Positions 32,959 through 42,064 of a stretch of 64,000 nt of DNA are shown piece by piece. The first letter of the stretch is position 1, and each line of letters opens with the position of its first letter. The position numbers were made by a program, and so were the translations under genes. This DNA is from Clostridiales bacterium (lineage in GTDB: Bacteria; Bacillota; Clostridia; Christensenellales; Pumilibacteraceae): assembly GCA_022511445.1 (NCBI GenBank), contig JAFLVE010000014.1, positions 18,464 to 82,463 on the forward strand. Reading direction: 5' to 3'. The notes beneath the pieces are model-generated. The model was not told the DNA's origin. It saw only the letters and a list, made by a program, of their open reading frames with translations, and ran no database searches.

Positions 32959-35900
32959 ATGGGAAAAGCAATATTATACGAAACGAGTTATCCCGAGGCG
33001 CTTAAAGCGCTCGCGGCGGAGCTCAGGGGAAAAAAGTTCTCGTTTGACGAGTACTATATCGTGCTTACGCCCGACAGATACACGCTTCAGGTGGAAAAGG
33101 CGCTGTTTAGCGGCAGGGGCTCTATTAACTGCGAGGTGCTTACGCTCTCGCGGCTTTGCCGCCGCCTGAAGGTGTGCGACAACAATCAAACGCTTTCTAC
33201 GGAGGGCGCGGTCATGCTTACTGCGTGCGCCGCCGAGGAAGCGGAAAATCTCGAATATTACGGCGCGGCGGCAAAGTATCCCGAGTTTGCGCGCGAGGTG
33301 TATGCGGCGCTTATCCAAATAAGCTTGTCGGGCGCCGACATAGACGACCTTATCGCCTCGGTGCCGCAATCGAGCCTTACGGGTAAAAAGCTTCGAGACC
33401 TTAAAAAGATTAAGGAAAAATACGACGAGAAGCGAAAGGACTTGTGCGATTCGACAGACAGGCTCAAGGCGCTCGCAGGCGCTATCCCCACGCTTGATTC
33501 GGCTAAAAAAACGCATTTTTACGCGATAGGATATTCGGACGCGACTGAGCTTATAGGCGAGGTGTTTTGCGCGATAAAAGATAACGCGCGGCTGTTAAGC
33601 GTGTACGGCGCGGTTCCGCCGTCCGTAAAAAAGATGCTTGCGCCCGAAGTGGTTAAGCTGCCCGCGCCCAAACCCAAGGAAAAACCGGACGTTTATAAAA
33701 TGTCGGACGCAATTTCGCAGTATAAGGAAGCGGCGTCCATGATACGCGACTACGTATACGGCGACAAAACGCGCCGCTACGGCGACGTCTATATAGTCGC
33801 ACCCAATCCGCGCGCGCTGACCCGCATACTTAACGAGTACGGCATAGATTACTACGCCGACGCAAGCGTCGCGCTATACGACACCGCGCCGTTTACCGCG
33901 CTTGCGAATATAATAAGAATTTCGACGGACGCCGAAGCGGATAGGATAATCTCGCTCTGCAAAAACCCGTACGCTCTCGTCGACCCTTCCGACGCCGACG
34001 AGCTCGAGTTTATTCTTACCAAGCGCGGAATAAAGCACGACGTGTTTAATGCGGATATCGACTCGAAGGGGGCGAATAAGGCGCTTTCCGCCGTAAAAAA
34101 GATGCGCGACGAGTTTTTGTCGCACAAAAAGTTTTCCGAGGCGTGCTCCGCCGTTATGGAAACGTGCGGCTTTGAGGAAACCGAGCGCAAGATTGCGGAC
34201 GAGGCAAGCGCTATTTCGGGAGGAGACTCCGGGCTTGTTATGACCGACGCCGTAAAACCGATACGCTCCGTTCTCGATCTAATCGACCGTTACGGCACGG
34301 GCGACTTTAAAAAGGACGCGTTCATGTTCTTTTCGGCGGCGAAGGCGCTTAATATAAAATCGCTTCCGCGTTTTGCCGACCGCGTTTCCGTCGTCGGCGT
34401 GGAGTCGCTTAGGCTGACCTCGTGCGAGCTTTTAATCGTAGTCGATTTTAACGAAGGCGTTTTGCCCGTGCCTACCGCCGATTCGGGACTGTTAAGCGAC
34501 GCGGATATTATAACGGTGGGCAAAGACCCGTTTGGCGAAGAAAAGATAAAGCCGTCCGCAAAGGAAAAAAACAAGCGCTCGCGCGAAGAACTGCTCGAGG
34601 TTATTTTTAACGCCAAAAGGGCGGTATGCATGTACGTCGATTCGGGTCAAGCCAAAAAGGCGGGGCTTTTAAGTTCCGTTAATAGGTACGAGATTGCGGA
34701 CGGTATGTGGGTCGATCCCGAAACGGGCGGGGAGGTATCCGTTGCGGTTGCAAAGGATATTCCCATAAGTAAAGCCGATAAAGCTGCGGCGACAAGCGGA
34801 TTGGTACACCCCCCGTTGCAGTCGACGAGCGACCCCAAAACAATCGGGTACTACGCCTGCGTTCCGTCCGCGGCGAGGGAGCTTTCCGCGCGCAAAAAAA
34901 CCTCGTACGGCAAAGCGATCGACGCCGCGCTTAAGGGCGGTGAGTCCCAAAAGCACACGGCAAAGAAGTTTAGTAGGCATGTAAACGGCGTGGTCGGTCA
35001 CGAGACCCTGTCCGTAAGCGAGCTGTCCGACTGGTTCGGCTGTCCGTACAGACGGTTTTTAAGATACACCGTCGGGCTTAAAGAGCGGTATACCGGCGAG
35101 TTTTCGGCGCCCGACTTCGGCACGATGATGCACAAGGTCATGGAGGAATTCGTAAAAAAGGAGCTTTATAAAAAGTCGGAGGACGAGATAGAAAAGTCGG
35201 TACGGGAATACGCTCGCAGCGTTGCCGAAGAAGTCGAGTTCGCTCTGTCCGACCTCGACAAAGAGCGATTCGTGGAAAACGCGTGCGATTATGCGCGAGT
35301 TAACGCGCGGATAATAAACGCGGGAAACTATAAGCCCGATTTATATTGGACGGAGCGCAAGTTCGACGGCGACATATTGCTCGGCAAGTCTAAAATACGC
35401 TTTAAGGGCAAAATCGACAGAGTGGACGTTTTGGAAAAGAGCGGGGAGGGCGCAGAGCAAAATGACACGCGGTATCTGCGCGTTTTCGACTACAAGACCA
35501 ATGCGAGCAAGAGCTTGAGCCAAGAAAAGATTAAGGACGGGCGCGAGATGCAGCTTGCTTTGTACGCCGCGGAGCTGATATCTTCCAATAGGAATAACGG
35601 CGCGTCTAAAACGAACGACGGCGGTGCGGATGCCGAAAGCGTACAGGTTACGGGAATGTTTTACGTGCCCCTTCCGCAAAAATACGTTAAGGAAAAAAGA
35701 GCGCTTCTTTCTGGCACTATGGTTAAAGATTACGACGTCGCAGTCGATTACGATAAAAACATTTTCACATGCGGCGAATCGGAAGTGCTAAAGCTGAAAA
35801 GCAACGACGACAGGGACGATTTTTCGGGCGGCTCGAAAAAAAGCAAGACTATTATCGCCGAAAACAAGTTCCGGGAACTAATAGATATCAGCGTTAAAAA

Positions 35901-36051
35901 TTCGGATATTGCCGCCGACCAAATAGACGGCGGCTACATAGAGCGGTCGCCCGCCGACGACAAGGAATGCGATTATTGCCCCTTCGTCGGGCTTTGCGAG
36001 CATAGGCTTGTGCGCGGCAAAACGGACGAGGAGGAGGTAGCGGATGAGTAG
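32959..36051 (+). CDS. addB: AddB-type helicase-nuclease subunit
   Basis: A 1030-residue partner of AddA in the double-strand-break resecting enzyme that replaces RecBCD in Firmicutes. The C-terminal PD-(D/E)XK nuclease is intact (core acidic residues in GKIDRVDVL, then FDYKT). It is stapled by the AddB iron-sulfur cysteines Cys695 (FGCPYRRF) and Cys1004, Cys1007 and Cys1013 (CDYCPFVGLC), spaced as in B. subtilis AddB. The N-terminal half has the remnant helicase fold, but no Walker A motif is visible near the N-terminus, unlike B. subtilis AddB. The start at 32959 follows the promoter by 6 bases; an in-frame upstream start at 32920 would precede the promoter. It overlaps addA by 8 bases. Confidence 0.9.
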   Translation: MGKAILYETSYPEALKALAAELRGKKFSFDEYYIVLTPDRYTLQVEKALFSGRGSINCEVLTLSRLCRRLKVCDNNQTLSTEGAVMLTACAAEEAENLEYYGAAAKYPEFAREVYAALIQISLSGADIDDLIASVPQSSLTGKKLRDLKKIKEKYDEKRKDLCDSTDRLKALAGAIPTLDSAKKTHFYAIGYSDATELIGEVFCAIKDNARLLSVYGAVPPSVKKMLAPEVVKLPAPKPKEKPDVYKMSDAISQYKEAASMIRDYVYGDKTRRYGDVYIVAPNPRALTRILNEYGIDYYADASVALYDTAPFTALANIIRISTDAEADRIISLCKNPYALVDPSDADELEFILTKRGIKHDVFNADIDSKGANKALSAVKKMRDEFLSHKKFSEACSAVMETCGFEETERKIADEASAISGGDSGLVMTDAVKPIRSVLDLIDRYGTGDFKKDAFMFFSAAKALNIKSLPRFADRVSVVGVESLRLTSCELLIVVDFNEGVLPVPTADSGLLSDADIITVGKDPFGEEKIKPSAKEKNKRSREELLEVIFNAKRAVCMYVDSGQAKKAGLLSSVNRYEIADGMWVDPETGGEVSVAVAKDIPISKADKAAATSGLVHPPLQSTSDPKTIGYYACVPSAARELSARKKTSYGKAIDAALKGGESQKHTAKKFSRHVNGVVGHETLSVSELSDWFGCPYRRFLRYTVGLKERYTGEFSAPDFGTMMHKVMEEFVKKELYKKSEDEIEKSVREYARSVAEEVEFALSDLDKERFVENACDYARVNARIINAGNYKPDLYWTERKFDGDILLGKSKIRFKGKIDRVDVLEKSGEGAEQNDTRYLRVFDYKTNASKSLSQEKIKDGREMQLALYAAELISSNRNNGASKTNDGGADAESVQVTGMFYVPLPQKYVKEKRALLSGTMVKDYDVAVDYDKNIFTCGESEVLKLKSNDDRDDFSGGSKKSKTIIAENKFRELIDISVKNSDIAADQIDGGYIERSPADDKECDYCPFVGLCEHRLVRGKTDEEEVADE

Positions 36052-39000
36052 TATCGACACGGCGAATTTATTAATGACGGAGATCGACGGAATATTAAAG
36101 CTTAATCCGCAGCAAAAGGACGGGGCGAAGCATAAAGGCAACACCATAGTTTCCGCAGGTGCGGGCTGCGGCAAAACCAAAACAATGATAGGGCGTATAG
36201 TGTATAAAATTTTGGAGGGCGTGCCCCTTTCCCAAATGCTTATAATCACGTTTACTCGTGCCGCCGCCGCCTCCATAAAGCAAAAAATGTCGGAAACGTT
36301 TTCGAAAATACTCGCTTCGAAAACGCTTAAAGGCTATCCCGAGTCGGAGCGTATCCGCGAAGCGGCGTATGCAATGCCCGTTTCGGAAATAGGCACCATT
36401 CACAGCTTTTGTCAGCGGCTTATCCGCACGTACTTTTACGAGGCAAAAATCGATCCCGCGCGCACGATATGCGACGATTCGGAAGCGGGCATACTTAAGT
36501 CCGCCGCCGTAAAGTCCGCAGTAAAGGAAGCAAAAAACGAGTGGGCAAGACTGCGGAATGAAGTAAAGAACGGAGCATCAGTTGACGAAAGGAAGCTCGA
36601 TATGCTTAATAAGTTTATTGAGCTTTGCGATATGATGTCCGACAGGCGGACCGATAACGGCGTGGAAAAAATATTGCTCAAGATAATAGACTACGCGCTG
36701 TCGGTGCCGGGCTCCGACGGGTTTTTCGAAAAGATTAAAAAAGACGGGGAAATTTTACCCGAGTTTCTTAAGGAAATCGAGAATATGCGTGCGGCGCTTA
36801 TTTCCCGAGTCGAAGATATGTATAACAGCGTTATGAGCGAGGGTTTTAATACTTTGCTTCGCGCCAGAGAGCTTAAAGATTATTTCGAGCTTGCGCCCGG
36901 TGCGGTAAAGCCGAGCTTGCCGAAGTGGAACCAAAAACCGAAGGACCCCGCCAAACTTACAGCATACAATCTCCTTAAAGAAGAATTCCGCGCCTTACGA
37001 GACGATTGCGAGGCATACGTTGACTACAGGCAAAAAATCGAAGCGGCGGCAAAGAACGATTACGAGCCGTACGCAAGGGCGATTATGGCTGTTGCCCGCG
37101 ACGCGCTCGCTCGCTACGACAGGAGAAAAGAGGACCGCGGGGTTATAGACTATGCCGACCTCGAGCACGGCGCCATTAAGATTCTGTCAAACGAGGGCTG
37201 CGTTAAGGAGATAACCTCGCGCATTAAGTACGTTTTTATCGACGAGTATCAGGACGTAAACCCCCTCCAAAACAGCATAGCTGAAAAGTTCAGGGAGTCG
37301 GGCGCCGAGGTTTTTCTCGTAGGCGATATCAAGCAGTCGATATACGGTTTCAGGCGCTGCGATCCGAAATATTTCAGCGACGCGCTCGAGCCCGAGTCTC
37401 CCTACCATCCGTTTTATCTTAACGACAACTACCGTTCGTCGCCCGAGGTTGTAAGCTTTGTAAACGGCGTGTTCGGGGAAATAATGACGGAAGAATGCGG
37501 CATGGTAACCTACGACAAAAACCAAGCCCTTGTCGCAAAAGCCCATATAAAGGGCGGCGCTGAATTCGTTTATATCGACAAGGACGCCAAGGTGAAGATT
37601 ACGAGCGCTTCCGCGGATACCGCATGCCGAGAGACCTCCGTCGATACGGTATCGTCGAGTAAAACTCCGGGCGAAACGGGCGCGGCGTTAGCCGAAAAAG
37701 GAGAGGCTAAGGCGAAAAACGTCGCCGAAAAATCCAAGTCGGAGGACAAAAAGGCTGAACCTTATTCCGTTGTGGACGCTGCGGAAAAGGCGTCGTGCCG
37801 ACTCGACCCCGAGGCGTGCTATATAGCAAAGCGCATACTCGAATTGACAGACCCCGACGGGGAGTATAAGGCGAGGTACGGCGAAATTACGGTATTGCTC
37901 CGCTCTATGTCTTCGTTTGCGGCGACGCTTTTCGAAACGCTCGGCAGGTTCGGCATTCCCGTTTCCATAGAACGCAGCGAGAGTATAAAGGAATTCCCGG
38001 AGGCGGTGGCGCTCCTCGACATTGCGCGCTGTGTGGATACCGCCTTGGACGACGTCGCCTTATACACCGCGCTTCGCTCCTCTATGGGCGGATTTAACGA
38101 CGAGGAGCTTGCGGAAATCGCGCTGTGCGGCGCCTCGCTTATAACCAAAGGCAAACCGAGCGACTGCCGCGAGCCGTTTGTAAAAAAGGTTAGGGCGTAT
38201 AAGGGTAAGCACGAAGAGAGGCTTAGGGAGTTTTTCGCTCTTAGGGAAAAGTTCCGCAAATATTCCGAGTGCCACGACGCGGCGGATACACTCGGCTACA
38301 TAACTTCAGAAATCGATTACTTTACGCACGTTTACACCGTTTGCGGTCCGCATGCCGCTTCCGCCGTGGAAGCGCTTATCACTTGTGCGGCGGATAAAAA
38401 ATGCGACCTTCACACCTTTATCGAACATTGCTCCTCGCAAGGCTTCGAGCTGTCCGCTTCCTCCGTCGGAGACACCGTTCAAATCACGACAATTCACAAG
38501 TCGAAGGGGCTCGAGTACAAGTATTGCTTCGTCGCGGAATGCTCGAAAAAATTCAACACACAAGACCTAAACGAAAAAGTCATTATCGATAAAGACGGGC
38601 TGTCGCTTAAGGTGCCGTGCGAGGGCGGGCTTATCGGCGAAACCGTCCCGTACATTAGTTCGAGACAAGACGCCGAAAAAAACATCTATTCGGAGGAAAT
38701 GCGCACGCTGTACGTCGCGCTTACCCGCGCCGAAAAAATGCTTATAGTTACAGGTAAAACTCATAAAACCAACAAGAGCTATTCCACGTTTTTGGAGTCT
38801 GTTCCCTTCCTTAGCGGAATTATTGCCGACCCGCTTACCGAGATTGTCGTTACGGAGCGCGAGCCCGAAAACTTCGAAAACGACGATATTACTAACGAGG
38901 TGGAGCTTCGTCGGCGCCGCGCGCTCGAATATCCGAGCAAAAATATTCCCATTAAAACGAGCGTTACATTTGTCGCGGAGTCGAGCGACGACGATAACGT

Positions 39001-39631
39001 TGCGGATAAAATAGCGGACGACGGCGACCGCGGCGGAGCGGGTATTGTAAGGCGCCGCACCTTTAAGCCCAAAGCGGGCGAGGAAGACGGGCTTACCAAG
39101 GGCGAGCGCGCCAGACTCTCCGGCACGGCGTATCACGCCGCAATGGAATTAATCGATTTTGCCAACCCCGACTTTGAAAAAATAAAAGGGGAAATCGAAA
39201 ACGCCGAGCTTATTACCGAAGAGGGAGAGAAGCAAATCATAAAAGCCGCCGAGGAGATGAGAGCCCTTACGGAAGGCGCGAGGTTTGTATGCAGAGAACA
39301 GCGCTTTATCGCCGAGCTTCCCGTCGAAAAGTACGGCGGGGAGCGCGTGCTCGTTCAGGGAATTATCGATCTTCTCATAATCGATAAAAACGGCAAGATA
39401 ATAATAGTAGACTACAAGACGACGACGGAGGAGGGGCTCGATTGGGACGGATATAAAATTCAGCTCGGTTTGTACGCGGACGCGGTCAAGGAGAGTATCG
39501 GCAGGGACAACGATTTGGGCGTGGACGTAGATAACGTGGAGCTGTATCTGTACTCGTTTGCACACGGTTTTAGGCGGATAGAATACAGGGCGCCGCGCGT
39601 AAACGAAGCGCCTTCGGCGGCGGAAGCGTAG
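36044..39631 (+). CDS. addA: AddA helicase-nuclease subunit
   Basis: A 1195-residue UvrD-type (SF1A) helicase with a C-terminal nuclease. The helicase motifs appear in order: I (SAGAGCGKTKT, about residues 36-46), Ia (TFTRAAAASIK), TIHSFC, II (FIDEYQDV), III (VGDIKQSIYGFRR), IV (NDNYRSS), V (TIHKSKGLEY) and VI (YVALTRAEK). The nuclease has VQGIIDLLI and VDYKT near the C-terminus. An acidic/Lys-rich insert (about residues 505-585) probably forms a disordered loop between helicase subdomains. GAGGAGG lies within the end of addB, 5 bases before the ATG, so the two subunits are translationally coupled. It makes the 3' overhangs used by RecA. Confidence 0.95.
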   Translation: MSSIDTANLLMTEIDGILKLNPQQKDGAKHKGNTIVSAGAGCGKTKTMIGRIVYKILEGVPLSQMLIITFTRAAAASIKQKMSETFSKILASKTLKGYPESERIREAAYAMPVSEIGTIHSFCQRLIRTYFYEAKIDPARTICDDSEAGILKSAAVKSAVKEAKNEWARLRNEVKNGASVDERKLDMLNKFIELCDMMSDRRTDNGVEKILLKIIDYALSVPGSDGFFEKIKKDGEILPEFLKEIENMRAALISRVEDMYNSVMSEGFNTLLRARELKDYFELAPGAVKPSLPKWNQKPKDPAKLTAYNLLKEEFRALRDDCEAYVDYRQKIEAAAKNDYEPYARAIMAVARDALARYDRRKEDRGVIDYADLEHGAIKILSNEGCVKEITSRIKYVFIDEYQDVNPLQNSIAEKFRESGAEVFLVGDIKQSIYGFRRCDPKYFSDALEPESPYHPFYLNDNYRSSPEVVSFVNGVFGEIMTEECGMVTYDKNQALVAKAHIKGGAEFVYIDKDAKVKITSASADTACRETSVDTVSSSKTPGETGAALAEKGEAKAKNVAEKSKSEDKKAEPYSVVDAAEKASCRLDPEACYIAKRILELTDPDGEYKARYGEITVLLRSMSSFAATLFETLGRFGIPVSIERSESIKEFPEAVALLDIARCVDTALDDVALYTALRSSMGGFNDEELAEIALCGASLITKGKPSDCREPFVKKVRAYKGKHEERLREFFALREKFRKYSECHDAADTLGYITSEIDYFTHVYTVCGPHAASAVEALITCAADKKCDLHTFIEHCSSQGFELSASSVGDTVQITTIHKSKGLEYKYCFVAECSKKFNTQDLNEKVIIDKDGLSLKVPCEGGLIGETVPYISSRQDAEKNIYSEEMRTLYVALTRAEKMLIVTGKTHKTNKSYSTFLESVPFLSGIIADPLTEIVVTEREPENFENDDITNEVELRRRRALEYPSKNIPIKTSVTFVAESSDDDNVADKIADDGDRGGAGIVRRRTFKPKAGEEDGLTKGERARLSGTAYHAAMELIDFANPDFEKIKGEIENAELITEEGEKQIIKAAEEMRALTEGARFVCREQRFIAELPVEKYGGERVLVQGIIDLLIIDKNGKIIIVDYKTTTEEGLDWDGYKIQLGLYADAVKESIGRDNDLGVDVDNVELYLYSFAHGFRRIEYRAPRVNEAPSAAEA

Positions 39632-39832
39632 ACTTTTCCCGAAAACGAAAAAACTTTTATCGAATTTATTAAACTTTTGCAAATAAATATAGTTAAAAAT
39701 TATAGATTTTTCAAAAAATATATGGTATACTTAAATACTCTCAAGATACGGAAAGGGGCGTACAGACTAACGGAAGCGTTAGGCTATATGCTTGTTCCAT
39801 ATTTATTCCGATAAAAAAGGAGAAAACTTTTT

Positions 39833-41200
39833 ATGTTGACCGGTCTTAATAAGCTGTTTACGGAAACCCTCGCCTTAGGTCCGGACTTATGGATTATTAT
39901 AGGCGTCGTTATTGTCGTTGCGGCATTTGTCGTCGCGCTAATCGGAGGGCTTTTTGTGGGCGATTACGCTAAGAGCGTTTCGCTTATGAAAAAGGTTATT
40001 GCCGCGCCCAACAACGCGCTTGCCGCAATGAAGCAGATGCCGGCGTCTGTCAAACAGCAATATAAGCGCGCCCGCCTCGGCGGGGCCAAGCCGAGCGACT
40101 ACGTTTCGGAGAACGTGTGCGTTAACAGCTTGTACAAGCGTTCGCTCGTTTCCAAAATTTGGCTTGTTACTCTCGTCGCTACCGCGCTTTCCGCGGCGCT
40201 TGTCGCACTTGTTGCGCCCTTTGCGGTTGCGGTTGAGTTAAAGAATATTGCAGAGGGCGGCGACGCTTCGCTTGCGGCGGCGCTTCCTTACGCGGGATAT
40301 ATTATGCCCCTTGTCATCGTGCTTGCAGGATCGATCCTTACCCTTATCGGCGCCGTTATAGGCAAGGCTTCGCTTTCGGGCGCAGTTAAGACTTACGCAA
40401 AGTTCGTAAACGCGGTCGACGGCGACAGCAAGGGCGGAGCGGCGCAAGCTCAAGCTCAGGCGGCTCAAGCTCAGGCGCAACAGGCGTTCCGCGCACAGCA
40501 AGCCCAGGCTCAAGCACAAGCTCAGGCTCAGGCTCAAGCGCAAACCCAAAACCGGGCACAGCAGCCTCAAGGCGGATATGCCTTCGAGCCTCAGTCCGAG
40601 CCGGTAGTAGAGGCGCAGGTGTACGAGCCCGTTACGGAGGTCCAAGCCGAATACGGCGGAGGATACGGAGCGCAATCGGGAGGATATTCACAAGAGCCCG
40701 TAAACGAATACGGTAATACCGCACAGGGCGGATACGGCGGCGGCTTCGGCGGCGGCTTCGGCGGCGGATACGGCGAGCCCGTCGTGGAGCAGACCGCCGA
40801 GTCCGAGGAGGATTTCCGTCGTCGTGCGAGGGAAGAGGCGATAGCTCAAGCCCGCGCGGCGCAAGAGGCGGAAGCGGCAAGAGCGGCGCAGGAAGCCGCG
40901 GCGGCACAAGCCGCACAACAGGCTGCGGCACAAGCGGCGGCGCAAGCTGCGGCGCAAGCTGCGGCACAAGCGGCGGCACAGGCTGCGGCACAGGCCCAGC
41001 CGTCACCTGTCGACGAGCTTATTGCGCGTATCGATCAGATAAGCCGCGAGGGTGCTTCACGCGAGACCATGCGCGACGTTGCCACCCAGCTCCAGAGGGA
41101 GCGCGCCAAGCCGGAAAACAAGTCGCCCGACCGTCAGAAAAAACTGAACGACGCGCTCGGCAAATTGCTTAAGGCAATGTCCGCGGCAACTCGCGGTTAA
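39833..41200 (+). CDS. Membrane protein with Gln/Ala and Gly-rich tracts
   Basis: A 455-residue protein of unknown role. Three N-terminal membrane helices (about residues 17-42, 107-135, 155-183) are followed by a long cytoplasmic tail: an alternating Gln/Ala tract (203-242), a Gly/Tyr/Glu-rich part with GGGFGGGF repeats (about 297-316), an (AAQA)-type helical tract (339-387), and a conserved-looking charged C-terminal helical domain from VDELIARID to the end. The DNA of both tracts is itself repetitive (CAAGCTCAGGCT and GCGGCACAAGCT units), so length variation by slippage is likely. AAAGGAG lies upstream, and it has its own terminator. Assembly or scaffolding is possible but unproven. Confidence 0.8.
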   Translation: MLTGLNKLFTETLALGPDLWIIIGVVIVVAAFVVALIGGLFVGDYAKSVSLMKKVIAAPNNALAAMKQMPASVKQQYKRARLGGAKPSDYVSENVCVNSLYKRSLVSKIWLVTLVATALSAALVALVAPFAVAVELKNIAEGGDASLAAALPYAGYIMPLVIVLAGSILTLIGAVIGKASLSGAVKTYAKFVNAVDGDSKGGAAQAQAQAAQAQAQQAFRAQQAQAQAQAQAQAQAQTQNRAQQPQGGYAFEPQSEPVVEAQVYEPVTEVQAEYGGGYGAQSGGYSQEPVNEYGNTAQGGYGGGFGGGFGGGYGEPVVEQTAESEEDFRRRAREEAIAQARAAQEAEAARAAQEAAAAQAAQQAAAQAAAQAAAQAAAQAAAQAAAQAQPSPVDELIARIDQISREGASRETMRDVATQLQRERAKPENKSPDRQKKLNDALGKLLKAMSAATRG

Positions 41201-41227
41201 GGTTTTATATTGAAATTGTTAAGCTCG

Positions 41228-41260
41228 GAACGCACGGTCACTCTCCGTGCGTTCTTTTTT
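41228..41260 (+). terminator. Terminator after the Gln/Ala-rich membrane protein gene
   Basis: GAACGCACGG pairs perfectly with CCGTGCGTTC, followed by six Ts. Confidence 0.88.
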
Positions 41261-41270
41261 GCCGTAACGA

Positions 41271-41299
41271 TTGACTTTTTTTATACAGTAAATTAAAAT
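41271..41299 (+). promoter_or_regulatory. Promoter of the acetyltransferase gene, leaderless arrangement
   Basis: TTGACT (41271-41276), 17-base spacer and TAAAAT (41294-41299), then only ACAGTC before the ATG at 41306. Confidence 0.7.
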
Positions 41300-41305
41300 A
41301 CAGTC

Positions 41306-42022
41306 ATGAGCAACATTCTTGAAAGAGAGGATAAGCGCGTCGAGGCGGCGACGCTGTTTGACGCGGCAAATAACGGCGGTGAGGTTACGCTTATCGACGA
41401 CCGCATTGCGATAGTCAAGCAGGGTAATTGGGAAAAATGCACCGCGCTCGACGTGTCGGATATTGAGGAGTACAAGGCGAAAGGATATTTAAGCGGCAAC
41501 GTCGTGTACGTCGGCGTTCCGCTCGAGGCGCAAAAGCTTTTTAAGTTGAGCGACGCGCCGTGCAAAACGTTTGCGTATCTTAAAGCGCTCCCGCCCGAGG
41601 TAAGCGCGGATATTACGATAAAGCGGCTTGCTCCGTCGCTTGCCGAGGTTGTCCGCGATAAATATTGCGGCGAGGACGAGGACGGTTATTCCGTTTCCGA
41701 TATAGAAAATATAATGCGCACTATGGGTGTGTTCGGCGCTATCGTGGACGGCAAGCTCGCGGGGTTTATAGGCAGGCATAACGACGGGAGCATGGGCATG
41801 CTCGAGGTGTTCGATTCTTTCCGCCGCCGCGGAATAGGCGGAGCGCTCGAAAGGTTTTTGATAGGATACGTTATGACCTTTATGCGAGTTCCGCACTGCG
41901 ACGTGTACATAGATAACGCCGCCTCTCTTGCCTTGCAGGAAAAAATAGGTTTAACGCCGAGCGGCGGGTATACCTTTTGGGTTCCGTCCGAAGAAAATAT
42001 TCAGGCGTGTCAGATTTTGTAA
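41306..42022 (+). CDS. GNAT-family N-acetyltransferase
   Basis: A 238-residue protein. The C-terminal half is a GNAT (FR47-like) domain: the acetyl-CoA pyrophosphate loop RRRGIGGAL (motif A, about residues 172-180) preceded by the GMLEVFDSF strand, and motif B DNAASLALQEKIGL. The N-terminal about 95 residues form a separate region that could bind the substrate. Substrate unknown. The start codon lies 6 bases after the -10 box and no Shine-Dalgarno sequence can fit, so the mRNA is probably leaderless. Confidence 0.85.
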   Translation: MSNILEREDKRVEAATLFDAANNGGEVTLIDDRIAIVKQGNWEKCTALDVSDIEEYKAKGYLSGNVVYVGVPLEAQKLFKLSDAPCKTFAYLKALPPEVSADITIKRLAPSLAEVVRDKYCGEDEDGYSVSDIENIMRTMGVFGAIVDGKLAGFIGRHNDGSMGMLEVFDSFRRRGIGGALERFLIGYVMTFMRVPHCDVYIDNAASLALQEKIGLTPSGGYTFWVPSEENIQACQIL

Positions 42023-42028
42023 ACGGTA

Positions 42029-42057
42029 TTGACACAGCCGAAATTGTTTAATATAAT
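42029..42057 (+). promoter_or_regulatory. Promoter of the helicase-like gene, leaderless arrangement
   Basis: Perfect TTGACA (42029-42034), 17-base spacer and perfect TATAAT (42052-42057), with TTAATTT before the ATG at 42065. Confidence 0.8.
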
Positions 42058-42064
42058 TTAATTT

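Noticed and set aside
40441..41000. CRISPR-like array
   Set aside because: The repeats are short codon-level units inside a coding frame, with no regular spacers.
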